Assembly (NCBI GenBank): GCA_030425185.1
Contig: JAUIAU010000002.1
Coordinates: 1-64,000, forward strand
DNA from: Alphaproteobacteria bacterium
GTDB lineage: Bacteria > Pseudomonadota > Alphaproteobacteria > Rhodobacterales > Rhodobacteraceae
Reading direction: 5' to 3'
Length of the DNA stretch: 64,000 nucleotides
Positions 17,082 through 26,318 of the stretch are shown here, piece after piece. Under the pieces are notes generated by a model, which saw only the letters and a list, made by a program, of their open reading frames with translations, had not been told where the DNA came from and did no database searches. Made by a program: the position numbers and the translations under genes. Position 1 is the stretch's first letter, and every line of letters begins with the position of its first letter.

Positions 17082-17960
17082 ATGGCTCTTGACGGAACTT
17101 CTGACACGAACCTTTCCCGGCGTGCAATGCAGGCGGAACTGCTGGATGCCGAGACCGAGTTGAAGCTGGCCTACGCGTGGCGCGACCACCGCGACGAGGC
17201 CGCGCTGCACCGGCTGGTGACCGCCTACATGCGGCTGGCGATCTCGATGGCCTCCAAGTTCCGCCGTTACGGCGCCCCGATGAATGACCTGATCCAGGAA
17301 GCCGGGCTCGGCCTGATGAAGGCGGCCGACAAGTTCGACCCCGACCGCGGCGTGCGCTTCTCGACCTACGCGGTGTGGTGGATCAAGGCGTCGATCCAGG
17401 ACTACGTGATGCGCAACTGGTCGATGGTGCGCACCGGCTCGACCTCGTCGCAGAAATCGCTGTTCTTCAACATGCGCCGCGTGCAGGCCCGTCTCGAGCG
17501 CGAGGCGGCGGCGTCGGGCGAGAACCTCGACCGGCACCAGCTGCGCCAGATGATCGCCACCGAGGTCGGCGTGCCGCTGGCCGATGTCGAGATGATGGAA
17601 GGCCGCCTGTCCGGGTCGGACTACTCGCTCAACGCGACCCAGTCGGTCGACGACGAAGGCCGCGAGTGGATCGACGCGCTGGAGGACACCTCGGAGCAGG
17701 CCGCCGAGCGCGTCGAGACCAGCCACGACACCGCGCAGCTGCGCGAATGGCTGCTGGTCGCGCTGCAGTCGCTGAACGAGCGCGAGCGCTTCATCGTCCG
17801 CGAGCGCAAGCTGCGTGACGATCCGCGCACGCTGGAAAGCCTCGGCACCGAGCTGGGCCTGTCGAAGGAGCGCGTACGCCAGCTTGAAGCGGCGGCCTTC
17901 GCCAAGATGCGAAAGAGCCTCGTCGCGCAGTCGCCGGAGGTGCACCAATTCTTTGCCTGA
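17082..17960 (+). CDS. rpoH: RNA polymerase sigma-32 factor RpoH (RpoHII-like)
   Basis: 292 residues from ATG 17082, preceded by GGGGGTG; the in-frame start 69 bp upstream was rejected. Region 2 reads FRRYGAPMNDLIQEAGLGLM and FDPDRGVRFSTYAVWWIKAS, directly followed by the sigma-32 group marker STSSQKSLFFNMRRVQ (RpoH box). Region 4 ends LGLSKERVRQLEAAAFAKMR. It directs core polymerase to heat-shock or oxidative-stress promoters. Alphaproteobacteria of this group commonly have two RpoH proteins. The divergent wording around the RpoH box and the TGATCC element upstream favour RpoHII, the one tied to singlet-oxygen response, but this is inference. The final 13 bp overlap the next gene. Confidence 0.9.
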   Translation: MALDGTSDTNLSRRAMQAELLDAETELKLAYAWRDHRDEAALHRLVTAYMRLAISMASKFRRYGAPMNDLIQEAGLGLMKAADKFDPDRGVRFSTYAVWWIKASIQDYVMRNWSMVRTGSTSSQKSLFFNMRRVQARLEREAAASGENLDRHQLRQMIATEVGVPLADVEMMEGRLSGSDYSLNATQSVDDEGREWIDALEDTSEQAAERVETSHDTAQLREWLLVALQSLNERERFIVRERKLRDDPRTLESLGTELGLSKERVRQLEAAAFAKMRKSLVAQSPEVHQFFA

Positions 17961-18760
17961 TCCTTGCGGCGGGGCTGCTTGCCCTGCCATCGCTGTCCGG
18001 GGCCGACGAGATCGGCCCCGACGCCCTCGACCGTCTTCCCGCCGCCGACGTGGTGATCCTGGGCGAGGTCCACGACAACGCCGAACACCACCTGAACCAG
18101 GCCCGTGCCGTGGCCGCCATCCGCCCGGCCGCCGTCGTCTGGGAGATGCTGAGCCCGGCGCAGGTCGCCGGCATGGACCCCGAGGCCACCGGTGCCCCCG
18201 AAACGCTGGCGCGGTCGCTGGACTGGGAAGCGGGCGGTTGGCCCGATTTCGCGCTCTACTGGCCGATCTTCGAAGCCGCCAGGGGCGTGCCCGTGGTCGG
18301 TGCCGCGCTGCCGCGCGAGACTGTGCGCCGGGCCGTGGGCGAGGGGGCGGCTGCGCCTTTCGGAGACGGGGCCGCGCGCTATGGCCTGACCGCGGCGCTG
18401 CCCGAGGCCGAACAGGCCCTGCGCGAGGCCGAGCAGATGAGCGTGCACTGCGACGCGCTGCCCGAAGCGATGCTCGGCGGGATGGTCGAGGCGCAGCGCC
18501 TGCGCGACGCGGCCTTCGCCCGCGCCGTGGTCGAGGCACAGGCCCGCTACGGATCGCCCGTCGTTCTGATCACCGGCAACGGCCATGCCCGCACCGACCG
18601 CGGCGTGCCCGCCGCGCTGGCGCTGGCCGCGCCCGACCTGTCGGTGCTGTCGGTCGGCCAGCTGGAGAGCGGGCCGGACGAGGCGGCGCCGCCCTATGAC
18701 CTGTGGCTGGTGACCGAGGCCGCCGAGCGCGAGGACCCCTGCGCCGTCTTCGCCAAGTGA
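17948..18760 (+). CDS. ChaN-family (haem-binding uptake-type) exported protein, apparent ATT start
   Basis: The frame encodes a hydrophobic export signal (LCLILAAGLLALPSLSGA) followed by VVILGEVHDNAEHHLNQARA, the ChaN/Tiki signature, and later VVLITGNGHARTD. ChaN-like proteins are envelope proteins linked to haem or iron handling. The start is unusual. Between the in-frame TGA at 17885 and the GTG at 18050 there is no ATG, GTG or TTG, yet the signal peptide lies in that interval. ATT at 17948 sits seven bases after a perfect GGAGG (17936-17940), inside the end of rpoH. Starting at ATT gives 270 residues; starting at GTG 18050 would lose the export signal. CTG at 17957 is a poorer alternative because it is too far from the GGAGG. 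Confidence 0.8.
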   Translation: MLCLILAAGLLALPSLSGADEIGPDALDRLPAADVVILGEVHDNAEHHLNQARAVAAIRPAAVVWEMLSPAQVAGMDPEATGAPETLARSLDWEAGGWPDFALYWPIFEAARGVPVVGAALPRETVRRAVGEGAAAPFGDGAARYGLTAALPEAEQALREAEQMSVHCDALPEAMLGGMVEAQRLRDAAFARAVVEAQARYGSPVVLITGNGHARTDRGVPAALALAAPDLSVLSVGQLESGPDEAAPPYDLWLVTEAAEREDPCAVFAK

Positions 18761-18821
18761 CGGTTGTTTCGCGCCGCGCCCGCGCCTACACCCTTGGGAA
18801 CGACGACGCGGGAGCGCGCCC

Positions 18822-20021
18822 ATGCTGGCCGGAAAACGTATCCTCCTGATCCTCGGCGGCGGCATCGCGGCCTACAAGGCGCTGGACCTGATCCGGCAGC
18901 TTGGCCGCGAGGGGGCGGCCGTCACCCCGGTCCTGACGCGGGCGGCGGAGGAATTCGTCACGCCGCTGTCGGTCTCGGCGCTGGCCGGGGTGAAGGTCTA
19001 CCGGGACCTCTTCGACCTGACCGACGAGGCGGAGATGGGCCATATCCAGCTGTCCCGCTCGGCCGACCTGATCGTGGTCGCGCCCGCCACCGCCGACCTG
19101 ATGGCGAAGATGGCGCAGGGGCATGCGAACGACCTCGCCTCGACCCTGCTGCTGGCGACCGACACGCCCGTGCTGATCGCGCCCGCGATGAACGTCCGGA
19201 TGTGGCAGCACCCGGCGACGCAGCGCAACCTCGCGACGCTGCGGGGCGACGGGGTGCAGGTGGTCGGGCCGGACGAGGGCGAGATGGCCTGCGGCGAGTT
19301 CGGCCCGGGCCGGATGGCCGAGCCGCCCGCAATCGTCGCCGCGATCCGCGCCGCGCTGGCCGACGGGCCGCTGGCCGGGCGGCACGTGCTGGTGACCTCC
19401 GGGCCGACGCATGAGCCGATCGACCCGGTGCGCTACATCGCCAACCGCTCGTCCGGGGCGCAGGGCACCGCGATCGCGGCGGCGCTGGCGGCGCTGGGCG
19501 CGCGTGTGACCTTCGTGACCGGACCCGCCAGCGTGCCGCCGCCCGGGGGCGTCACCGTGGTGCGGGTCGAGACCGCGCGCCAGATGCTGGAGGCCGTCGA
19601 GGACGCCCTGCCCGCGGACGCGGCCGTCTTCGCCGCTGCCGTCGCGGACTGGCGGGTGACCACGGAAGCGGCGCAGAAGATCAAGAAGGACGGCACCGGC
19701 CGCCTGCCGGTGCTGGAGTTCGCCGAGAACCCGGACATCCTCGCCACCGTGTCGCGGCGGGATGCGGCCCGGCCCGCGCTGGTGGTGGGCTTCGCCGCCG
19801 AGACCGATGACGTGGTGGCCCACGCCACCGCCAAGCGCCTGCGCAAGGGCTGCGACTGGATCGTGGCGAACGACGTCTCGCCCGCGACCGGCATCATGGG
19901 CGGCACCGAGAACGCGGTGACGCTGATCACCGCAGAGGGGGCCGAGACCTGGCCGCGGATGGCCAAGGAGGCCGTGGCGGCCCGTCTCGCGGACCGGATC
20001 GTGGCCGCGCTCCGGGGCTGA
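18822..20021 (+). CDS. coaBC: Bifunctional phosphopantothenoylcysteine decarboxylase / phosphopantothenate-cysteine ligase
   Basis: 399 residues, full length. The N-terminal CoaC half has the FMN-binding start [20 protein letters not shown], the catalytic His in MGHIQLSR, the PAMNVRMW motif, and the Cys-containing flap [13 protein letters not shown]. The C-terminal CoaB half starts near residue 185 ([20 protein letters not shown]), with AAAVADWR and the lysine motif QKIKKDG. The enzyme makes 4'-phosphopantetheine for coenzyme A. GGGAG about ten bases ahead supports ATG 18822. It is followed by dut, with one copy of the dispersed repeat between. Confidence 0.96.
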   Translation: MLAGKRILLILGGGIAAYKALDLIRQLGREGAAVTPVLTRAAEEFVTPLSVSALAGVKVYRDLFDLTDEAEMGHIQLSRSADLIVVAPATADLMAKMAQGHANDLASTLLLATDTPVLIAPAMNVRMWQHPATQRNLATLRGDGVQVVGPDEGEMACGEFGPGRMAEPPAIVAAIRAALADGPLAGRHVLVTSGPTHEPIDPVRYIANRSSGAQGTAIAAALAALGARVTFVTGPASVPPPGGVTVVRVETARQMLEAVEDALPADAAVFAAAVADWRVTTEAAQKIKKDGTGRLPVLEFAENPDILATVSRRDAARPALVVGFAAETDDVVAHATAKRLRKGCDWIVANDVSPATGIMGGTENAVTLITAEGAETWPRMAKEAVAARLADRIVAALRG

Positions 20022-20040
20022 GGGCGGACGCCTTCGGCGA

Positions 20041-20066
20041 GAGTATTTGGACCAGGAAGAAGGGGA
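20041..20066 (+). repeat. Dispersed GAGTATTT...AGAAG element, copy 1
   Basis: GAGTATTTGGACCAGGAAGA followed by AGGGGAG, 10 bp before the dut ATG. It is preceded by ACGCCTTCGGC, also similar to the flank of the copy at 58150. The GGGGAG end sits where a ribosome-binding site for dut is expected. Confidence 0.6.
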
Positions 20067-20076
20067 GCCGCGCGCC

Positions 20077-20544
20077 ATGCAGCCCATCGTCGAGGTGCTC
20101 TGGGAAGACTGGGCCGACCGGGACGTGCCCTTGCCCGCCTATGCGACGGCAGGCGCGGCGGGGGCCGACCTGCGGGCGAACCTGCCCGTGGAGCAGCGGG
20201 CCGCGGGCCTGGTGCTGGCGCCGATGGCGCGGAGGATCGTGCCGACCGGCTTTCGGGTCGCGATCCCCGAGGGCTACGAGATGCAGATCCGGCCGCGCTC
20301 GGGGCTGGCGCTGAAACATGGCATCACGCTGCCGAACACGCCGGGCACCATCGATTGCGACTACCGCGGTCCGCTGGGGGTGCTGCTGATCAACTTCGGG
20401 ACCGAGCCCTTCGCCATCGCCCATGGCGACCGGATCGCCCAGGCGGTGATCGCCCCGGTGTCGCTGGCCCGGTTCGCCGTGGTGGAGGCGCTCGACGACA
20501 CCGCGCGCGGGCAGGGCGGGTTCGGCTCGACGGGGCGCGGCTGA
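20077..20544 (+). CDS. dut: dUTP diphosphatase
   Basis: 155 residues from ATG 20077. All five dUTPase motifs are present: [51 protein letters not shown] and the C-terminal [11 protein letters not shown]. The homotrimeric enzyme hydrolyses dUTP to dUMP, keeping uracil out of DNA. An in-frame TTG at 20047 lies within the repeat element and would add ten non-conserved residues, so it was rejected. The stop overlaps the next gene by one base (TGATG). Confidence 0.97.
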   Translation: MQPIVEVLWEDWADRDVPLPAYATAGAAGADLRANLPVEQRAAGLVLAPMARRIVPTGFRVAIPEGYEMQIRPRSGLALKHGITLPNTPGTIDCDYRGPLGVLLINFGTEPFAIAHGDRIAQAVIAPVSLARFAVVEALDDTARGQGGFGSTGRG

Positions 20545-21584
20545 TGGCGCTGGTGCTGGGCCTCGCGGCGCTGCTCTGGGGCGTCGGACACCTGTTGCGG
20601 CTGCCGGTGCAGGCGCGGGCGCTGATGCTCGGGCTGCTCTACGTGGCGGTGCTAAGCCTTCAGGTCGTCCTGCCGGAGGGGGCCGAGCTGCGCCGCGCGA
20701 CCGGCGGCAGCGCCGCGCCCTGGCTGCTGATCGGCGGGGCCGTGGCCCTCGTGCTGCTCTACCGCGAGGGGTTGCGCCGCCTGCGCGCCCGCGCCGCGCC
20801 GCCGCCCGCGCCGGAGACAGCCCGGCAGGGCCCGTTCCGCGACGTCGAGCTGGAGCGCTATGCCCGTCACATCGTGCTGCGCGAGATCGGCGGGGTCGGG
20901 CAGAAGCGCCTGAAGGAAGCGAAGGTGCTGGTGATCGGCGCCGGCGGCCTGGGGGCGCCGGTGCTGCTGTACCTTGCCGGGGCGGGCGTGGGCACGATCG
21001 GGGTGATCGATGACGACACGGTGAGCCTGTCGAACCTCGCCCGGCAGGTGATCCATACCGATGCGCGGACTGGCATGCCGAAGGTCTTTTCCGCCGAGCG
21101 GGCGATGAACGACCTGAACCCCGAGGTGACGGTCAAGCCCTACAACCGCCGCCTGACCCCGGAAATCGCCGAGGCGCTGGTCGCGGAATATGACCTCGTC
21201 ATCGACGGGTCGGACAATTTCGACACCCGCGAGCTGGTGAACCGCGCCTGCGTGGCGACCGGCACGCCACTGCTGTCGGGCGCGATCGGCCAGTGGGAGG
21301 GGCAGGTCAGCCTGTTCGATCCTGTGCGGGGCGCGCCCTGCCGGGCCTGCGTCTTTCCCGAGCGTCCCGCCCCCGGCCTCGTGCCGAGCTGTGCCGAGGG
21401 CGGGGTCGCGGGACCGCTGCCGGGCGTGATCGGCACGCTGCTCGCGACCGAGGCGGTCAAGGAGATCACGCAGGCGGGCGACGGGCTGGCCGGGCGTCTG
21501 CTGATCTACGACGCGCTTGCCGCCGAAATGCGCAGCGTGAAGGTCCGCCGCGATCCGGCCTGCCCTGTGTGCGGCGGGGTGTGA
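20544..21584 (+). CDS. HesA/MoeB/ThiF-family adenylyltransferase with N-terminal membrane anchor
   Basis: 346 residues. Residues 1 to about 75 carry two hydrophobic segments ([39 protein letters not shown]), and the catalytic domain begins near RYARHIVLREIGG. It has the nucleotide loop VLVIGAGGLGAPVLLYLAG, the SNLARQVIHTDARTGMPK segment, DGSDNFDTRELVNRAC, and two zinc CxxC pairs (CRAC and CPVC). E1-like enzymes of this type adenylate a ubiquitin-like sulfur carrier (MoaD or ThiS). The membrane anchor is not found in E. coli MoeB. No carrier protein gene is adjacent, so molybdopterin versus thiamine cannot be decided. Translation is probably coupled to dut. Confidence 0.88.
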   Translation: MALVLGLAALLWGVGHLLRLPVQARALMLGLLYVAVLSLQVVLPEGAELRRATGGSAAPWLLIGGAVALVLLYREGLRRLRARAAPPPAPETARQGPFRDVELERYARHIVLREIGGVGQKRLKEAKVLVIGAGGLGAPVLLYLAGAGVGTIGVIDDDTVSLSNLARQVIHTDARTGMPKVFSAERAMNDLNPEVTVKPYNRRLTPEIAEALVAEYDLVIDGSDNFDTRELVNRACVATGTPLLSGAIGQWEGQVSLFDPVRGAPCRACVFPERPAPGLVPSCAEGGVAGPLPGVIGTLLATEAVKEITQAGDGLAGRLLIYDALAAEMRSVKVRRDPACPVCGGV

Positions 21585-21656
21585 CGGCCGCGCTTGCCCG
21601 GCCCGTGCGGGCGCGGCATTGTCGGCGCAGAAAACAATCCGCACAGGGAGTTGCGC

Positions 21657-22454
21657 ATGTCCGTCCTCACCCGTCTTGCTGCCGCGACGCTGGCCCTCGG
21701 CCTGACCGCGCCCGCCGTCACTGCCCAGGCCCTGCCCGATCTGGGCGGGCGCGAGGTGGTGGTGGTGACCGAGAACGCCTACCCGCCGCTGCAGTTCGTC
21801 GATCCCGCCAGCGGGCAGGCGATCGGCTGGGAATACGACGCGATGGCCGAGATCGCGCAGCGCCTGAACATGACCGTCAGCTATGCCAACATCAGCTGGG
21901 ACGCGATGATCCCGGCGGTCAGCGAGGGCCAGTTCGACCTCGGGATGACCGGCATCACGATCCGCGAGGACCGGATGGAGAAGGTCGATTTCTCGGACGC
22001 CTACATGCGCTCCGAGATGGTGATGCTGGTGCGCGGCGACGAGGAGCGGTTCACCGACGCGGCCTCCTTCGCCGCCGATCCGGACCTGCTGATGGCGGCC
22101 CAGCCGGGAACCACGCCCTTCTACGTCGGGGTCTACGACGTGCTCGACGGCGACGAGGCCAACCCGCGCATCGTCCTGTTCGAGACCTTCGGCGCGGGGG
22201 TGCAGGCGCTGCGCACCGGCGACGTGGACCTCGTGCTGACCGACGGCACGGCGGGGGCGGGCTATGTCGCGGCCTCGGACGGCGCGCTGAAGATCGTGGG
22301 CGAGAAGCTGGGCACCGAGGATTTCGGCTTCATCTTCCCCAAGGGCTCGGACCTCGTTGCGCCGATCAATGCCGCCATCGCCGCGATGAAGGCGGACGGG
22401 ACCATCGACGCGCTGAACACCAAGTGGTTCCTCGACTACAAGATGGGCGGGTGA
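21657..22454 (+). CDS. Polar amino-acid ABC transporter substrate-binding protein
   Basis: 265 residues from ATG 21657 (AGGGAG at 21644-21649). The signal peptide ends near TAPAVTAQA. The SBP_bac_3 domain reads [56 protein letters not shown] and [20 protein letters not shown]. The ligand-contact pattern fits a polar or acidic amino acid, but the exact substrate is unknown. A matching permease gene follows after a strong hairpin; no ATPase gene is present nearby. Confidence 0.9.
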   Translation: MSVLTRLAAATLALGLTAPAVTAQALPDLGGREVVVVTENAYPPLQFVDPASGQAIGWEYDAMAEIAQRLNMTVSYANISWDAMIPAVSEGQFDLGMTGITIREDRMEKVDFSDAYMRSEMVMLVRGDEERFTDAASFAADPDLLMAAQPGTTPFYVGVYDVLDGDEANPRIVLFETFGAGVQALRTGDVDLVLTDGTAGAGYVAASDGALKIVGEKLGTEDFGFIFPKGSDLVAPINAAIAAMKADGTIDALNTKWFLDYKMGG

Positions 22455-22458
22455 GACG

Positions 22459-22487
22459 GGCGCGCGGCGGGCCCTCCGCCGCGCGCC
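22459..22487 (+). terminator. Strong hairpin between binding-protein and permease genes
   Basis: GGCGCGCGGCGG (22459-22470) and CCGCCGCGCGCC (22476-22487) form a perfect 12-bp stem with a GCCCT loop, five bases after the binding-protein stop. There is no T-run, so it is more likely an mRNA-stabilising or partial attenuator structure that lets the binding protein be made in excess over the permease, as in other ABC operons. Confidence 0.6.
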
Positions 22488-22497
22488 GCCCTGCGTG

Positions 22498-23295
22498 ATG
22501 GCGGCCGCACCCGATCCGGACAAGGACTTTCCCTGGTGGCTCGTGCTGGTGGGCACGGTCATTGCGGTGCTGTTCTGGCGCGTGGTCGCCGACGACCTCT
22601 ACGCGACGGTGCTGGCGACGCTGACCAAGGGGATCGGCATCACGCTCTTCGTCACCGGCGTCGCCTTCTCCGGGGCAGCGGCGCTGGGGATGCTGCTGGC
22701 GCTGGCCAGCCTGTCGCGCAGCCTGATCCTGCGGCAGCTCGCGCGGCTCTACATCGAGGTGGTGCGCGGCGTGCCGGTGCTGGTGCTGCTGCTCTACGTC
22801 GCCTTCGTCTTCGCGCCCGCCCTGGTCGCGCTGTGGAACTGGGCCGGCGCCTTCGTCGGGGCCGAGGAGGTGCGCACGCGCGACTTCTCGATGCTCTGGC
22901 GGGCGATCCTCGCGCTGACCATCGGCTATTCCGCCTTCATCGCCGAGGTGTTCCGCGCCGGGTTGCATGCGGTCGACCGGGGCCAGATCGAGGCGGCCAA
23001 CGCGCTCGGGCTCGGGCGCTGGCTGCGGTTCCGGCTGGTGGTGTTCCCGCAGGCCCTGCGCACCATCCTGCCGCCGCTCGGCAACGACTTCGTGGCGATG
23101 GTGAAGGATTCGAGCCTGGTGTCGGTGCTGGGCGTGCTCGACATCACCCAGCTCGGCAAGCTGACGGCGGCGGGCAACTTCCGCTACTTCGAGACCTACA
23201 ACGTCGTGGCGCTGCTGTACCTGTCGCTGACGATCACGCTGTCGCTGGCGCTGCGGCGGATCGAGCGGCGGCTGCGCCTGCCCGGTCAGCGGTAG
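22498..23295 (+). CDS. Amino-acid ABC transporter permease (HisM/GlnP type)
   Basis: 265 residues from ATG 22498 (a GTG directly precedes it). Residues about 18-80 hold the first membrane segments. A polar loop around 120-135 carries EEVRTRDFSM. The EAA coupling loop reads GQIEAANALGLGRWLRFRLV with VFPQALRTILPPLGNDFVAM, typical of the HisM/GlnP family. It forms the channel for the preceding binding protein, probably as a homodimer because only one permease gene is present. An ATPase must come from elsewhere in the genome. Confidence 0.9.
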   Translation: MAAAPDPDKDFPWWLVLVGTVIAVLFWRVVADDLYATVLATLTKGIGITLFVTGVAFSGAAALGMLLALASLSRSLILRQLARLYIEVVRGVPVLVLLLYVAFVFAPALVALWNWAGAFVGAEEVRTRDFSMLWRAILALTIGYSAFIAEVFRAGLHAVDRGQIEAANALGLGRWLRFRLVVFPQALRTILPPLGNDFVAMVKDSSLVSVLGVLDITQLGKLTAAGNFRYFETYNVVALLYLSLTITLSLALRRIERRLRLPGQR

Positions 23296-23346
23296 TGGAC
23301 CTTCCCGCGGAGCGCGCCTAGCTTTCCGGGCAAAGGAGTGACCCGC

Positions 23347-25365
23347 ATGACCAACCCGCTTCTGGCCGACTGGACCGGCCCCTTCGCCCTGCCGCCCTTC
23401 GCCGAGATCACCGATGCCGATTTCGGCCCCGCCTTCGACGCCGCGCTGGCCGAGGGCCGCGCCCGCATCGGGGCGATTGCCGGGGACCCTTCCCCCGCGA
23501 CCTTCGCCAACACCATCGCCGCGCTCGAGCAGGCCGACGCGCTGCTCGACCGGGTGTCGGGGGTGTTCTACAACCTCGCCGGCGCCGACAGCACGCCCGA
23601 GCGCGAGGCGCTGATGCGCGACCTCGCCCCGAAGATGAGTGCCTATTCCAGTGAGATCGTGATGAACGCGGCGCTCTTCGCCCGGATCGAGGCGGTCTGG
23701 GAGGGGCGCGAGACCGCCGACCTGACACCGGAAGAGATGCGGGTGCTGATGCTTTACCGGCGCATGTTCGTGCGGGCGGGCGCGCAGCTGACCGGCGCGG
23801 ACCGCGACCGGCTGACAGAGGTGAAGTCGCGCCTCGCCGTGCTGGGGACGCAGTTCACCCAGAACCTGCTCGCCGACGAGCGGTCGTGGTTCATGGACCT
23901 GGCCGAGGCCGACCTCGAGGGGCTGCCGGGCTTCGTCGTGGCGGCCGCGCGGGCGGCGGGGGCCGAGCGCGGGCGGCCGGGGCCGGTGGTGACGCTGTCG
24001 CGTTCGCTGATCGTGCCGTTCCTGCAGTTCTCGCCGCGCCGCGACCTGCGCGAGCGGGCCTTTGCCGCCTGGGCCGCGCGCGGTGCGAACGGGGGCGAGA
24101 CCGACAACCGCGGCATCGCGGCCGAGATCCTCGCGCTGCGGGCGGAACGGGCGAGCCTGCTCGGCTATCCCGACTTCGCCAGCTACAAGCTGGAGACCGA
24201 GATGGCGAAGTCGCCCGACGCGGTGCGCGACCTGCTGATGCGGGTTTGGGCCCCGGCCAAGCGTCAGGCCGACAGCGATGCGCAGGCGCTGGCCGGGATG
24301 CTGGCCGAGGACGGTATCAACGACGCGCTGCGCCCGCACGACTGGCGCTACTATGCCGAGAAGCGGCGCAAGGCGCTGCATGATCTCGACGAGGCCGAGC
24401 TGAAGCCGTTCTTCCGGCTGGAGAACATGATCGAGGCCGCCTTCGACTGTGCGCACCGGCTGTTCGGGCTGGAGTTCCGCCCGCTGGACGTCGCGCTCTA
24501 TCACCCCGACGCGCGCGCCTGGGAGGTGACGCGCGACGGCCGGCACATGGCGGTGTTCATCGGGGACTACTTCGCCCGGGCCTCGAAACGGTCCGGGGCG
24601 TGGTGTTCGGCGATGCGCAGCCAGAAGAAGCTCGGCGGCGAGGTGCGGCCGATCGTGGTCAACATCTGCAACTTCGCCAAGGGTGACCCGGCACTCTTGA
24701 GCTACGACGACGCGCGGACGCTGTTCCACGAGTTTGGCCACGCGCTGCACCAGATGCTGTCCGACGTGACCCACGGCTTCATCTCGGGCACGTCCGTCGC
24801 GCGCGATTTCGTCGAATTGCCGAGCCAGCTTTACGAGCACTGGCTGGAGGTGCCCGAGGTGCTGGCGAAACATGCCCGCCACGCCGAGACGGGCGCGGCG
24901 ATGCCGCAGGACCTGCTCGACCGGCTCTTGGCGGCGCGCACCTATGATCAGGGCTTTGCCACGGTCGAATACGTCGCCTCGGCGCTGGTGGACCTCGCCT
25001 TCCACGAAGGTGCGCCGCCCGCCGATCCGATGGCCCGGCAGGCCGAGGTGCTGGCGGAGCTCGGGATGCCCGAGGCCATCGTCATGCGCCATGCCACGCC
25101 GCATTTCGCCCATGTCTTCTCGGGCGACGGCTATTCCAGCGGCTACTACAGCTACATGTGGTCCGAGGTGATGGACGCCGACGCCTTTGCCGGGTTCGAA
25201 GAGGCGGGCGACCCGTTCGACCCGGAGCTGGCGGCGAAGCTGGAGCGGCACATCCTGTCGGCCGGCGGGTCCGAGGAGGCCGACGCGCTCTATACCGCGT
25301 TCCGGGGCCGGATGCCGGGGGTGGAGGCCCTGTTGCGCGGGCGCGGTCTGGCGGACGCGGCCTAG
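23347..25365 (+). CDS. M3-family metallopeptidase (peptidyl-dipeptidase Dcp / oligopeptidase A type)
   Basis: 672 residues from ATG 23347; AAAGGAG at 23332-23338 is eight bases ahead, which disfavours the GTG at 23338. The N-terminus MTNPLLADWTGPFALPPF is typical of the Dcp branch. The zinc site is ARTLFHEFGHALHQML (HEFGH), and the third ligand Glu lies in RDFVELPSQLYEHW. The substrate-loop segment is GDGYSSGYYSYMWSEVMDAD. The enzyme is a cytosolic zinc peptidase that trims short peptides. The gene ends convergent with, and overlapping by four bases, the CDF gene. Confidence 0.93.
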   Translation: MTNPLLADWTGPFALPPFAEITDADFGPAFDAALAEGRARIGAIAGDPSPATFANTIAALEQADALLDRVSGVFYNLAGADSTPEREALMRDLAPKMSAYSSEIVMNAALFARIEAVWEGRETADLTPEEMRVLMLYRRMFVRAGAQLTGADRDRLTEVKSRLAVLGTQFTQNLLADERSWFMDLAEADLEGLPGFVVAAARAAGAERGRPGPVVTLSRSLIVPFLQFSPRRDLRERAFAAWAARGANGGETDNRGIAAEILALRAERASLLGYPDFASYKLETEMAKSPDAVRDLLMRVWAPAKRQADSDAQALAGMLAEDGINDALRPHDWRYYAEKRRKALHDLDEAELKPFFRLENMIEAAFDCAHRLFGLEFRPLDVALYHPDARAWEVTRDGRHMAVFIGDYFARASKRSGAWCSAMRSQKKLGGEVRPIVVNICNFAKGDPALLSYDDARTLFHEFGHALHQMLSDVTHGFISGTSVARDFVELPSQLYEHWLEVPEVLAKHARHAETGAAMPQDLLDRLLAARTYDQGFATVEYVASALVDLAFHEGAPPADPMARQAEVLAELGMPEAIVMRHATPHFAHVFSGDGYSSGYYSYMWSEVMDADAFAGFEEAGDPFDPELAAKLERHILSAGGSEEADALYTAFRGRMPGVEALLRGRGLADAA

Positions 25366-26243
25366 GTTTCGCGCACCGGGTCCTTGTGGATGATGACATC
25401 GGCCTGCGGGTAGGCGCGCAGGATGGCGTGCTTGAGCCCCGCGCCGATGTCATGCGCCTCGGTCAGCGACAGCTGCCCGTCGATCTCGACGTGCAGGTTG
25501 ACGAAGACCCGGCTGCCCGCCGCGCGGGTGCGCAGGTCGTGGTAGCCCGCGATGCCGGGCCAGTCGCGGGCGATGGCCTCGATCCCGGCGACGACCTCCG
25601 GGTCGACGGCGCGGTCCATCAGCGCGTCCCAGGCGCCCCGCCCGATGCGAAGCGCGCCGACCGCCAGCAGTCCCGAGGTCGCCAGCGCCACCACCGCGTC
25701 GATCTGGCCTATGCCCCAAAGGGCCGCCGCAACCAGCGACAGGATCGCGCCAAGGCTCGGCAGCAGGTCCGAAAGGTAGTGCAGCGCGTCCGCCGCGACC
25801 ACGCGGTTGCCGGTCCGCCGGGCGACGTGGCGCTGCCAGAGCACGAGCGCGGCGGTCAGCAGGATCGACAGCGCCATGACCGCGATACCGGCCGTCTCGG
25901 CCGCCAGCACGGGCGGCGCGGGCGACAGGAGCCGCGCGACGGCGGCCCAGCCGATCACGGCCGCCATGACGATCAGGAACACCGACTGGCCGAGCGCGGC
26001 GAGGTCCTCGACCGAGGTATGGCCGAAGGCATGGTCGTCGTCCGGCGGCCGCGCGGCGTAGAAGATCGCCGCGAACCCGCCGAGCGAGATCATCAGGTCC
26101 AGCCCGGAATCGGCCAGCGAGGCCGCGATGGACAGCGCGCCGGTGACCGCGAAGGCCCAGAGCTTGAGCGCGACGAGGGTCAGCGCGACCGCGACCGAGG
26201 CGATCCCGGCGCTCAGGTTCAGGCGATGGTGGGCGGGTGTCAT
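25362..26243 (-). CDS. Cation diffusion facilitator (CDF) family transporter, FieF-like
   Basis: 293 residues from ATG 26243. Six membrane segments are followed by a cytosolic ferredoxin-like domain starting near residue 205. The metal site shows ASLADSGLDLMIS in helix 2 (Asp pair three residues apart) and ADALHYLSDLLPS in helix 5 (HxxxD), the D-D-H-D set of FieF/YiiP. The DDDHAFGHTSVEDLAAL loop is also family-typical. The C-terminal domain contains NLHVEIDGQLSLTEAHDIGA. It exports divalent metal (Fe, Zn, Mn or Co not resolvable) against protons. Its stop overlaps that of the M3 peptidase. Confidence 0.92.
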   Translation of the reverse strand: MTPAHHRLNLSAGIASVAVALTLVALKLWAFAVTGALSIAASLADSGLDLMISLGGFAAIFYAARPPDDDHAFGHTSVEDLAALGQSVFLIVMAAVIGWAAVARLLSPAPPVLAAETAGIAVMALSILLTAALVLWQRHVARRTGNRVVAADALHYLSDLLPSLGAILSLVAAALWGIGQIDAVVALATSGLLAVGALRIGRGAWDALMDRAVDPEVVAGIEAIARDWPGIAGYHDLRTRAAGSRVFVNLHVEIDGQLSLTEAHDIGAGLKHAILRAYPQADVIIHKDPVRET

Positions 26244-26318
26244 GGGCAGGCTCGCAACGGTTGCGGCTGACCTAGCGATGCGCGGCGCGTCCTGCAATGC
26301 GCCGCGATGCCCGACGCC

